This document shows positions 13,160 through 22,941 of a stretch of 64,000 nt of DNA, one piece after another. Numbering within the stretch: position 1 is the first letter of the stretch; each line of letters starts with the position of its first letter. Position numbers and translations under genes: made by a program. The stretch covers positions 53,968,001 to 54,032,000 of the forward strand of contig JAZBRS010000060.1 of NCBI GenBank assembly GCA_037176725.1, given 5' to 3'. The notes under the pieces are model-generated. The model ran no database searches. It was not told the origin of the DNA and was given only the letters and a program-made list of their open reading frames with translations. Source of the DNA: Posidonia oceanica. Its lineage: Eukaryota; Streptophyta; Magnoliopsida; Alismatales; Posidoniaceae.

Positions 13160-14132
13160 GGTGAATGTACTCCTCCAAGGGATGGCTAGCATCGAAAGCA
13201 GGCAGAAGAAAATGCTCCTCTAATCAACGCAGAATTAGGAAAGGCGAGCCGAAGAATGGTCCCCCGAGGCAGGCACTGGATAAGCCCTGGATAGTGAAAG
13301 CCAAAACAGACTGACTCAAACATTTCTCCAGATTACGAACGCAGATACACATGAGCTCAGCATGGTAGGCGCTAATGGTCAGGGCCTTATTTGGGAAGAG
13401 TACCAGTCCCTTGATCAGAATGAAGACACATTTCAAGCAGGAAGCCTCGGAGCGGATGCTATTGTGCTATTTCTCGAAAAATTTCCACAAGGAAGAGAGT
13501 TTGATACAACCATCTAGCACCAGGTCCTCTGGCACAACAATAGAGCCAAAAATGCACTTTAAGAGAGAAAAAGAGCCCACCACCCCGATTGGTAAAAGGT
13601 AGGCATCCCTGCAATAAATGGACGGGTCGGCCTGTCAAGTACCTAAAAGGGCGCTCACCTCCTCCAAAAGAATGGTCAATTCCCCTGATGAGGAAAAGAA
13701 CGTGTGAGTCAAAGGATTCCACAGCCCGCAAAGGCCGAAGAGCACCTTCCAGTCAACAGGCTGCCGCAACTGATGAAGAGCTTGCAAAAGACCAGCCTCT
13801 TCCCAGTGCTCCCGATACCTCTTCAAAGCCCAAGAGTGGAATTGCTGAACCCAGTCCAACTAGTAGGCTTTCGAGTCATGGTTGTTATTGGCAGAGGATA
13901 GGGGCTACGAACTAAGAAAAATCAGTAGAGATAAAGGAATATGAGAATGGGAGTATGGGGGAGTAATGAAAACAGAAAGTACCTTCTCATGAACCAAAAG
14001 GTTCGCCAAATGATTAGGTATAGCCTCCAGTCGAAGTTGCACCATGTTGGAAGGAGAGGAAAAGATGGCCACTGGGAAAGCATGGCGTGGGATATCACTC
14101 AAATCCATGAGGAGAAGCACAATTCTGAGCAA
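13160..14132 (-). pseudogene. Plant mobile domain (PMD)-like gene, broken
   Basis: A minus-strand remnant of the plant mobile domain (aminotransferase-like) family, which in plants occurs both in MAIN/MAIL host proteins and inside transposons. The clearest part, 13,640-13,860, carries WNPLTHTFF followed by GELTILLEEVSALLG, the usual N-terminal PMD signature. It continues in shifted frames to about 13,224. Upstream, 14,132-13,990 is a likely exon ending in a donor (AAG|GTACTT) and an acceptor (TTTTTCTTAG) follows near 13,915. Stops after the acceptor, a stop replacing Trp just before LDWVQQ, and frame changes at about 13,640 and 13,450 show it is dead. Its 3' end meets the LTR of element 1 at 13,151, so that insertion probably cut it. 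The function of a live copy cannot be inferred. Confidence 0.7.
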
Positions 14133-14464
14133 GTAAAAAATCAGTAAGGAAAGGAAGATGATGTTTGAACTACAAGATCCATGCCAAGATTGGGTCTATT
14201 ATAGGCCGTGGAGCCTTCATCAGAATGGAAACCCAAAGAAAATCGGAGATTTACTGCCAAATTGGTGGTGCCCGAACAGGAAAGACAGCAGCCTGTCTCA
14301 TGATGTTATACGCAGCCGTCTTGGCGTCCAACATTAGCCGTGGTGTTTGAGCTGTCCAACGTTGAACGATAAAAGTCCAGCGTCCAACAAATCACAGCAG
14401 AATTGAGAGCAAATCAAAGAGCCCCGGAGCACAACCAGGCCAACAAAGCAAGCAAAGCCAAAGA
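14133..14464. other. Intergenic stretch before the repeat arrays
   Basis: No gene is supported. It contains words such as GCGTCCAAC (near 14,323-14,385) that also occur in LTR ends at 17,280-17,320, 54,575-54,616 and 55,440-55,520, so it is probably retrotransposon sequence. Confidence 0.4.
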
Positions 14465-15510
14465 AGTATCCTTTTCGACCCCCTTGGGCAATCCCCTTGG
14501 CATGTCATGTTTTTATTTTCGACCCCCTTGGGCAATCCCCTTGGCACATCATGTTTTTATTTTCAACCCCCTTGGGCAATCCCTTTGACACATCATGTTT
14601 TTATTTTTGATCTTCTTGGGCAATCCCCTTGGCACGTCATGTTTTTATTTTTGACCCCCTTGGGCAATCCCCTTGGCATGTCATGTTTCTATTTTCGACC
14701 TCCTTGGGCAATCCCCTTGGCACGTCATGTTTCTATTTTCGACCCCCTTAGGCAATCCCCTTGGCATGTCATGTTTCTATTTTCGACCCCCTTGGGCAAT
14801 CCCCTTGGCATGTCATGTATTTATTTTCGACTCCCTTGGGCAATCCCCTTGGCACATCATGTTTTGTTCTCGACCCCCACGGGCACTCCCCTTGGCACGT
14901 CATGTTTTGTTCTCAACCCCCACAGGCACTCCCCTTGGCACGTCATGTTTTTGTTTTCGACCCCCTTGGGAAATCCCCTTGGCATGTCATGTTTTTGTTT
15001 TCGACCCCCTTGGGCAATCCCCTTGGCACATCATGTTCTTGTTTTCGACCCCCTTGGGCAATCCCCTTGGCTTGTCATGTTTTTGTTTTCGACCCCCATG
15101 GGCAATCCCCTTGGCACGTCATGTTTTTATTTTCGACCCCCTTGGGCAATCCCCTTGGCACGTCATGTTTTTATTTTCGACCCTTTGGGCAATCCCCTTG
15201 GCATGTCATGTTTTTATTTTCGACCCGCTTGGGCAATTCCCTTGGCATGTCATGTTTTTATTTTCAACCTCCATGGGCAATTCCCTTGGCATGTCATGTT
15301 TTTGTTTTCGACCCCCTTGGGCACTCCCCTTGGCACGTCATGTTTTTATTCTCGACCCCCTTGGGCAATCCCCTTGGCACGTCATGTTTTTATTTTCGAC
15401 CCCTTTGGACACTCCCTTTGGCACGTCATGTTTTTATTCACGACCCCCTCGGGTAATCCCCTTGGCACGTCATGTTTTGTTTTCACCCCCTTGGGCAATC
15501 CCCTTGGCAA
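14465..15510. repeat. 44-bp tandem array (about 24 copies)
   Basis: The unit is built on GACCCCCTTGGGCAATCCCC plus TTGGCACGTCATG and a T-rich spacer. Because 44 is not a multiple of three and the unit lacks stops, all three forward frames are open (376, 281 and 231 codons), which marks them as artefacts. It probably belongs to the 3' UTR of the plus-strand element ending at 17,018. Confidence 0.92.
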
Positions 15511-15519
15511 ATCTGTAAA

Positions 15520-16075
15520 AGCAAAGATCCCCGGAGCACAACCAGACAAACAAAGCAAACCAAATCAAAGCAAAGCACCCTGGAGCACAATCGGACAAAC
15601 AAAGCAAATCAAATCAAAAAAGATCCCCAGAGCATAACCAGGACACCAAACCAAAGATCCCTGGAGCGTGACTGGGACACCAAAGCAAAGATCCCCGAAG
15701 CATAATCGGGACACCAAAGCAAAGATCCCCAGAGCATAACCGGGACACCAAAGCAAAGATCCCCAGAGCATAACTAGGACACCAAAGCAAAGATCCCCGG
15801 AGTGTGACCGGGACACCAATGCAAAGATCCCCCGGAGTGTGATCGGGACACCAAAGCAAAGATCCCCGTAGCGTGACTGGGACACCAAAGCAAAGATCCC
15901 TAGAGTATGACCGGGACACGAAAGCAAGATCCCCGGAGCACAGTCGGATAAACAAAGCAAGCCCTGGAGCATAACCGGATAAATAAAGCAAAGGATCCCC
16001 GGAGCACAACCGGGATAACAAAGCAAACCAATCAACAGCAGGTACCCCGAAGCACAACCGGGTCGACAAAGCAAA
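15520..16075. repeat. 34-bp tandem array (about 14 copies)
   Basis: The unit reads roughly CAAAGCAAAGATCCCCGGAG followed by a variable CGTGACCGGGACAC. Spacing of 34 bp was checked at 15,681, 15,715 and 15,749. The ends of the array are more degenerate. Confidence 0.88.
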
Positions 16076-16457
16076 GCCAACGGTATTAGTGGACCCATCG
16101 TTCACTAACTCTCGGGTCAGAAGACGATGGTCTCTGTCGAGAATGTAGGCGACATTCGATGAAAAGACACTTGATTCTGGCAAATAAAGCCAACGGTACA
16201 AGCGGACCCATCGTTCACTAACTCCCGAGTCACAAGATGACGATCTCTGTCGAGAATGTAGGCAACATTCAATGAAAGGACACCTGATTGTGACAAATAG
16301 AGCCAACGTGGCTAGCAAAGAAGAGGTCAACCCCCTTTGCTCAACACTTGGGAACATCATGGACCTCTCGCTCACCAACCCGCGTATCATAAGATGACGG
16401 TCCCCGTAGAGAGCGTAGGCTACACTTGATGAAAGGGCACCTGATTATGACAAATTG
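16076..16457. repeat. Three copies of a 112-157 bp repeat
   Basis: Units start at 16,076, 16,189 and 16,301, each with GCCAACG at the start and the phrases GACCCATCGTTCACTAAC and GAGAATGTAGGC. The third copy carries an insertion of about 40 bp. Confidence 0.8.
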
Positions 16458-16678
16458 CATTCATGCATGTGTTAGTCTGCCTTAGGTGGTGAGAAAAATT
16501 CCTGAGCCAACCTGGTATACAAATTGAAGCTGGCAGTGATGGAGGAACCTCATTATCTAGGGTCATGCATTGCATATCATGATCATCTCCTTTGCATTCC
16601 TGCTAGCACACATCCATGCATAACGCATTGCACTGCATTCGCATTGAGTGGTCATCGGAATCATTAGCTATCTATCCT

Positions 16679-16870
16679 TTTAGTTTGACCCCCGCGGGCA
16701 ATCCCCATGGCATGTCGTTAGTTTGACCCCTGCAGGCAATCCCCATGGCATGTCTTTTAGTTTGACCCCCACAGCCAATCCCCATGGCATGTCGTTAGTT
16801 TGACCCCCGCAGGCAATCCCCGTGGCATGTCGTTAGGTTGTTCCCCTTAGGCAATCCCCTTGGCTGTGTT
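16679..16870. repeat. 38-bp tandem array (5 copies)
   Basis: The unit TAGTTTGACCCCCGCGGGCA plus ATCCCCATGGCATGTCGT shares its core with the 44-bp array at 14,465-15,510, although two unrelated arrays lie between them. The last copy is degenerate. Confidence 0.85.
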
Positions 16871-17003
16871 TCTTTAGCCGACCCTCTTTGTGTCCCGTCT
16901 AAGTCTGGTGGCAGCAGGCATTGGATTTCATTTAGGATCTCCAGGTAGCGCCACACGGGAGTATCGTCTTGCCTTGTAGATAGCTTCGTGCCGAAGCCAT
17001 CTT

Positions 17004-17018
17004 CAAGGAGGGGCAATC
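17004..17018 (+). other. Polypurine tract of a plus-strand element
   Basis: CAAGGAGGGGCAATC directly precedes an LTR start. It parallels CAGGGAGGGGCATC, the tract of element 3 on the other strand (56,883-56,870). It primes second-strand DNA synthesis in LTR elements. Confidence 0.72.
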
Positions 17019-17960
17019 TATAGATACCCCATTTTGACACTCCCTTCGTGTTAGTATAGTCTCTTGCATTAGGTCGCTCTTAGAAGCCCTCTGCCCAATC
17101 CAGGATGTCTCACTCAAGCCAAATGTTTTCTCCTTAGTCCAAAATGTTATCCTTATTTAAGCCCCAAGTGTCGGCAACTCGAGTGTTCTTCATGTCTTGA
17201 CCAAATTTGGAAATTGATCTGATTGAGGGTGTTGTACACTAGATTCTCTGCATATAATGTTGGTCGTTGGTTCTATAGTGGCTAACATTGGCCGCTGGTT
17301 TTCCAGCGTCCAACGGGGCAACCCAGTCAGCCCAAAGCTTTCCTTATTTGGCCAAATCCAAAAATCATTTTTTTGCCTTCTTTGATCCTGTTGACCGGTC
17401 AAAGCCATCAAAGCTGAGTTTAAACACACTTAATGACTCCTTAATTGGGGAATCTTCTCTTATCCTGACAGTTATGTCTCGGAGGTCATTATACGCTGGG
17501 ACTCTTGCTTATAACGTTATACACTAGTTTTCCAGCGTATAACACTTCTGAAACAGGAAATTCTGTTGACTTGGCATTTGTGTCCTTTTTTGTTCCTCCC
17601 CTGCTTCTATAAAAGCAAGGGTACCCCCATAGGGTCAGGGGATGGTTTTTGGGAGAATGGAACACAATTTTAGAGAGAAATATATGAGAAACAAGTTATG
17701 GAAATCAAGTGAGTTGAGAAAGAGCATGGAGAGAGCTTGAGATCTCTTCCATCTTCAGCCACGCCAACGACGTATAGCATTCTATCGCATACCATCCATA
17801 TCAAAAGGGGGTTTTCTTTTTTAATAGTTTGCATATCATATTTCCTTTCACATATTGTTGTAGTTAGTCATATTCATACATAGTTGCAACCGAGGGGCTA
17901 GAACCCCTCGAGTAAGTCTTTTTCTCTTTTCTTATTTCATGCCACTTTTTTATTTGCTTT
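17019..17960 (+). repeat. Plus-strand LTR start (right end uncertain)
   Basis: It starts TATAGATACCCCATTTTGAC; the minus-strand LTR at 55,804 starts TGTAGAAACCCCATTTTGAC, so these are one family and the terminal TG has mutated to TA here. The polypurine tract to its left makes this a 3' LTR. It contains GCGTCCAAC motifs, a TATA box at 17,608 and a 7-bp stem hairpin (CGAGGGG-CTAGAA-CCCCTCG) at 17,891-17,910. I could not locate the right end, so 17,960 is only a working limit. Confidence 0.5.
17608..17614 (+). promoter_or_regulatory. TATA box in the plus-strand LTR
   Basis: TATAAAA in a GC-richer context. It lies about 300 bp before a consensus splice donor and 1.16 kb before a PMD-like coding exon on the same strand, so it could drive that transcript. 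Use in vivo is not shown. Confidence 0.5.
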
Positions 17961-18759
17961 GAATTGTATACTACACTTTGTTAATCTGCATCGTTAAATC
18001 TATTTTACAAGGAAGAAGAAGAAGAAGAAACTCACCAAGCACGGGCACCCTTGGGCATTGCAGGCATTGTTCTAAGGTAGCAGAACTTACAACCATATCA
18101 CATCTCCCAAGGCATCTCGAGGGCCAACGAAAGCGAACTGAGAGTGGCGATCACACCAATTCCATCACCTGTGGAGTGACGGAGTTGGATACAAAAAGGG
18201 GACCCCGAGAAAGTGCAAATAGAGCCAAAAACAAGCCTCTTCTCCTCTGAAAACCCCATATCCACACCGCACTTTGGCGAGGCTGTGACTCTGGAAAAGT
18301 TTTGTAATTTACCCAATTCTAGGGTTCTTTGGGCAACTTTTGCACTTTGTTTGCAAAATATGCTGAGATCTCACAGGTTTTGTCATTTTTTACTAGACCC
18401 ATGCCTTGCTTGTGTGTTTTTTTACAAATTCTGGCAACTTATGCTGTTTATTTGTAAATTTCTACAATTTACCCAATATTCTAGGGTGTTTCAATCAACT
18501 TCATGCCTGTTTATAGTGAATGCCACTGTTCTTTACAATTTCTTCATCAATTCAACAATTCATGCCATGACTATTGATTAACTTTGCAAATTTCTGAATA
18601 ATTATGCTATGATCTGCATATTTATGCAATTTACCCATTTATGGGGTCTTTTTCTGCAATTTTCATGCTTGTTTATAGTGACTGCCACTGTTATTTACCT
18701 GTTAGTATTTCTGAGATTTAACTACAAGAATACTCTGTATTGACGGTTTTGTTTTGCAG
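17912..18759 (+). other. Candidate leader intron before PMD-like exons
   Basis: The donor GTAAGT at 17,912 follows the hairpin; the acceptor TTTTGCAG ends at 18,759. The interval is T-rich and contains three degenerate copies (about 18,300, 18,470 and 18,620) of a unit with the phrases TTTACCCA and TGTTTATAGTGA. Both splice sites fit plant consensus but were read by eye only. Confidence 0.4.
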
Positions 18760-19513
18760 TCGGGGCATGGCTCTGCGTCATAGACGCGCACTTTTGGACC
18801 TTAGGCCTTGAGTCAAGGAGTCTCCAACTCTCACACACTAACTTTAGGTGGTTCTGCTGCTCGATCTACGAGCCACAAAGCTTCTAGCTCTCGAGCTCCG
18901 AGTCAGGGGGCTTCAGGTTCTCGAGTTGTGAGCCAGGGTGCCTCGGGTTCTAGGGCTACGAGTGGTTCTTGGTTCTCGAGCCGTAGTGCCTCAAGTTCTC
19001 GAGCCTCTACCTTGAGCTACCCAACTTCAAGGACAGTGAACGCACTAGGGGAGCCTGTCGAACCGATTCCGCCGATCATACTCGAGGAGGTAAGCTTTAA
19101 ATTTGCCAGAGCTTGCTTCAGTTTGCCAACTGCTCAAATATCTTTGTTTTCTGACCTGTGGGATGTGAATGCAGGAGCAAGGGAACCATGGCGGACGCCT
19201 ATTGGATCCCAGCCATATCTGCGAGAGGGAGGACTTCCCGGTAAGTGGTTCTATTCCCTGAGCTATCCTTCGTTTTTTGATTTAACAAGTAACTGATCCC
19301 AATACTTCCCTTGCAGACTGAGGATGCTACCAGGACCATGAGGTGCCACTGGGCAGTCGCAGTTCGTGCTTCGGCACTTTCTCTTGGAGTTGTTATACCT
19401 GATCTTTTGCGACGCTTCTGGGTACTGCGTACATGCCGACTGGCTGATATATTTGGTAGACTTGGAGCATCTGGATTTGTATGATTGGGGCAGAGCTAGC
19501 TATGCTTGGCTAC
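18760..19513 (+). pseudogene. PMD-like gene fragment with introns, cut by an LTR
   Basis: A plus-strand remnant of the plant mobile domain family. The open frame at 18,808-19,088 is Ser-rich with repeats of a GASGSR type and ends at a donor (GAG|GTAAGC). A short exon (about 19,173-19,231) ends at GTAAGT, and an acceptor TTGCAG ends at 19,316. The PMD signature is at 19,360-19,510: a hydrophobic segment FLLELLYLIF, CDASG, then LDLYDWGRASYAWLL, as in the middle of the domain. That signature lies one frame off the predicted splice and follows a TGA at 19,339. ATG at 18,767 also meets a stop after 14 codons. The gene stops abruptly at 19,513, where an LTR begins; its remainder was not found at any other LTR border here. 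Confidence 0.6.
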
Positions 19514-22500
19514 TGTAGTAATCCCGGTGTTCGGATCGTCCATGCACGATGCCAAAGCTTGTGTGCACCGATCAGAATTAGGTTCACTATTAGCGGTTGG
19601 TTCCGAGGAGAGGACTTCGACTCGAAAACACCGGAAAGCAGGGGTGAATACGAAAGGAAAGCAAAATAAAAGAAAAAGGAGTCGCCACCTAATTTATTAA
19701 GTTGGGAAAACTAGGAAAACCAGGTAAAGAACATGCAACGAGAACATGTGCAGTTTGAAAGTATGTGGAATCCAATGCAAAGGGAAGACACAAAGTCAAT
19801 ACGGTCCAGAGAAGAAGGTAAGGACTCCTATTACGCACGGAGAAGGTGTTAGGCACCCCCGACACGCCTGAGGAATCAGTCTTTCTAAACTGATCCGCTA
19901 CAGTGTGGCAGAATGTTGGCAAATGAATGCCGGTTTATATACGCCCTAGGACGATATGCAAGATGCAATTTTATAAACCAATGCAAAGCTTAGCGGAAAC
20001 CTTGTTTAAATGTAAATAAGCGAAAGCAAGTCGTTGTAAAGAAGCGAGAAAAACAGTAAGAATGCGAACTGAAAACAAAAGCATAGAAGAAAACAAGTGG
20101 GGAGCAACAAAAGGGGCAGTTCTATGCTCTATCTGGATCAGGGCTTAGGCACCGGTTCGGTAGGCGCCCCTGCTAGTTGCCGGTGAGGCAGGCAGCAGGT
20201 TAGCTCCCCAGTCAGAAGTGGCAACTGTCACAAAATGGGTGCAAAAAGCGATGTAAAACCCAAAATAAAACAAGGAGGCACAGAAGACATGTTGGAAAGC
20301 AAATCCCTAGAAGAAAATAGATCAGAAATCAAAGCAGCAAGGTGGCAAAACCAAGGTTAAGTCACTGCCTGGATGGTGGAAGTAGTAGCCGTCTGTAGGG
20401 GCGGCCATTCTAGTCGCCTGTTGGACTGGTGACAGATGGCATTCCTCCTTCTACTTTGGCAGTGGCAGTCATCGCCAAGAAAGGGACTAAAACGCGGTGC
20501 GAAATCGAGGAAACAAAGTTGAGGAGTCACAGACAAGGTGTTAAACATCAAGAATGGAAAAGAAAATAGTTTGAAAGGCAAAGTGATAGGGCGGCAAGGC
20601 AGTGGCTCACTCATAGTTGGGGACTGCAAGCTGAGTCGCCTGATGTGATGGTGCCAAGAATAGGCACCACTTCATCTGGCGACAGGGATGCTCACAGTTT
20701 TCCCATATAGCGGCTTTCATCGTCGAAAATGAGGAAGAAAACTTAGCAAAAATAGAAACAATCATCGTGGAGCTAAGCAAGGCTCAACATGGAAGAAAAA
20801 ACAATCGTCATGGAGCTAAGCAAGGCTCAACGCGGAAGAAAAAACAAACATCGGATTTGAAAATGGGTGAGTGGGCCGCAAGATATGGAGGCCAGAAGAT
20901 GTGCCGGAGGGCAGACTTGAGTTGCAGGTCAGTTGCCTACCATGCAGGCGGCTAAGATGCAACCCAGGCTGCCCAAACTGTCAACTTCCTTACTAGATCA
21001 TGGACCGACAAGCTAGCTAAATGAAAAACTGAATATACAGATATGAAGAGCATTCATCTATGATAATGTAGAAGCAAGAATATTGCAAAATGGCCATGTG
21101 AGGAGCAAGATAACAAGGTCAGAAGTTGGTCGGAGACTGACCTGAGTTGTAGGTTAGTTGCCTGCCAGGTAGGTGGCTAAAGTGCAACTCAGGCAGTCCG
21201 AACTGCCAACTTCACGGCCGTATCTTGGCCTCACCGGCAAACAAAATGGCAAACTGAATATGTAGACATGTAGAGCATTTAACAGAGAATAAAAGCATAC
21301 AAACAGAAAGCAGAATGGGACTTCGTGGTGGTCGAAGTGACACCTCAAAGCCGGGTCAGCAGACTGGCTGAGTCACAGCTTAGTCGCCAGTCAGGCAGGC
21401 GCCTGACCCAGTCATGGGTCACGACGACGACTGGCCTGGCAGTCCAATGGCTGGACTTCCAGGCTGGAATCCGCCGCAACGACGGAGCCTAAAATCTGGA
21501 AGAGGGTCCTAGAAGCATGGCCTCGCTTCTAGGAACCCAACCGAACCTTCGGCACGGAAAATGGTGGATCGAGGCGGTCCACCCACCTACGCCACCTTGG
21601 GCCACCGTTCTCCACCATGATCCAGCCACACACGCGGCCGAGCGTGGGGGGAGGAGGCGGGGAAGGTCCACGGCGTCAAGGCGGAGGGGATGGTGCACCC
21701 CGGAGCCAAAGAAGGAGGCTCGTGCCTCCATTCCCCATCCACCGGTAGCTCGCCGGAGTGGCAAAACGGCCACAACCATTAGGCCAGCCAAGGTCGCGGG
21801 AGAGGGAAGAGAGGTGGGAGGAAGAGAGGTGGGAGGTCCAGGAACGTTTCCTGGCCCTCAGACCACCAATGCACGAGGTGCACCAACCTGTAGAGCTCGT
21901 CGAAATTGTCGCTGGCAAAGGAGGACATCGTCGGAGTGACATCGGAGCTGGAGAAGAAGGTGTGGTAGCGGCTTGTCTGGGGCTTGGAAACGCTCAGAGA
22001 TTGTTGGCCTCACACTGGGGAAGCTTGGGAAGGCTCAGGAGAAGGTTGAATTTCACTTTGGAAGATTGGGGGTGGAGTTGAGGATTTTTCCAAAGTGGGA
22101 AGAGGTGTTGGGTTCAACGGAAAAACTCGGTTTTGTTCAGGTGGCTTCTCCACGCCTGAGGCCGAGAAATCAGAGGCATGCAGAAGGGGTGTCAGTGAGG
22201 GTGTGTGAGTGGGTTGCAAAGCCGAGGAGGTAGGCTTCGGAGGGCTACGGCCGGTGATCGATGATGGGTTGAGGTGACGACGACGACCACACCAGTGAGG
22301 GTGTGCAAGGGGGAACGGTTGCCGAGGAAGTAACTGTAGCTTGTCTTCTAGCATGCGTTGGGGAACGGCTAGTAAGTGGGACGTGACAAGCAGCAACAGT
22401 GGCAATGGTGGCCAGAAGGGAAGCTCACACAGTAATCTATGTTGCAGGTAAGTCACCGCAGCAGGTGGCGCCTAGGTGAGTCGCCTCTGCATGTGACACC

Positions 22501-22941
22501 TTAACGCACAATTCAGATGCTGGCATAGTGGTCCGAGCTGCAGGTTAGTCGCCGCATGCCATGGCACCTAAGTGAGTTGCCTCTGCAATTGGTGCCTAAC
22601 CGTGCCACTCAGTTGCTGGGCTGCAAATGGGCTTTGGGCTTGGTGGAAAGTGAAATGGGCTTGGTGTGTTTGACTGAGGTTGGTTTGAAATGGATTAGGA
22701 TTAGGATTGGGTTTGGGGCTAGGATTCAGGTTAGGTTTTGAAATGGGCTTGTTTTAAGATTGGGTAGTGCAATTGGTTTTGGGTTGAAATGGGTTTAGGT
22801 TTAGGAAATAGGAGGGGATTTGAGGTTTGTCTTGGAAAGGGATTAGAAGGTAGAATGGATTTCAAACGGATTTGCCATTCCTTCTTTCGAGCCAACTCCG
22901 AGAATTCTCCAACAAAAGCCTGTCAAAATGGGGTGTCTAGA
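19514..22941 (-). repeat. Left (3') LTR of element B
   Basis: It starts with TGTAGTAATCCCGG (plus strand) and ends GGGTGTCTAGA, where CA has become GA. Blocks GGAGTCGCCACC (19,678-19,689) and GTTAGGCACCCCCGACACGC match the other LTRs. It is 3.43 kb, close to the 3.28 kb LTR at 51,242-54,517 and alignable with it, but about a quarter of positions differ in the end I compared. The flanking five bases (gctac left, agcag right) do not match. The pairing is therefore likely but not proven. Several imperfect palindromes with TCGCC/GGCGA arms are scattered through it. Confidence 0.75.
20635..20682. repeat. Imperfect hairpin in LTR of element B
   Basis: A left arm of 21 bases starting GTCGCCTGATG and a right arm of 20-21 bases ending CATCTGGCGAC can pair at about 17 positions around a 7-base loop. 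Related palindromes lie near 20,925, 21,143, 21,375, 22,440, 52,754, 52,980 and 53,195. Confidence 0.6.

Noticed and set aside
14507..15637. 376-codon plus ORF of repeated LGNPLG-type peptides
   Set aside because: It is a 44-bp tandem array without stops in any forward frame; no domain, and three frames are equally open.
14465..16080. CRISPR-like repeat arrangement
   Set aside because: Units are directly adjacent and the differences are point changes, with no unique spacers; the setting is a plant retrotransposon.
18146..18158. PBS-like TGGCGATCACACC after a possible plus-strand 5' LTR
   Set aside because: Only the first six bases match the PBS and the preceding bases do not end in CA.
18808..19296. 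Single 162-codon Ser-rich ORF as a whole gene
   Set aside because: It reads through two good splice donors; better explained as exon 1 of the PMD-like remnant plus intron.
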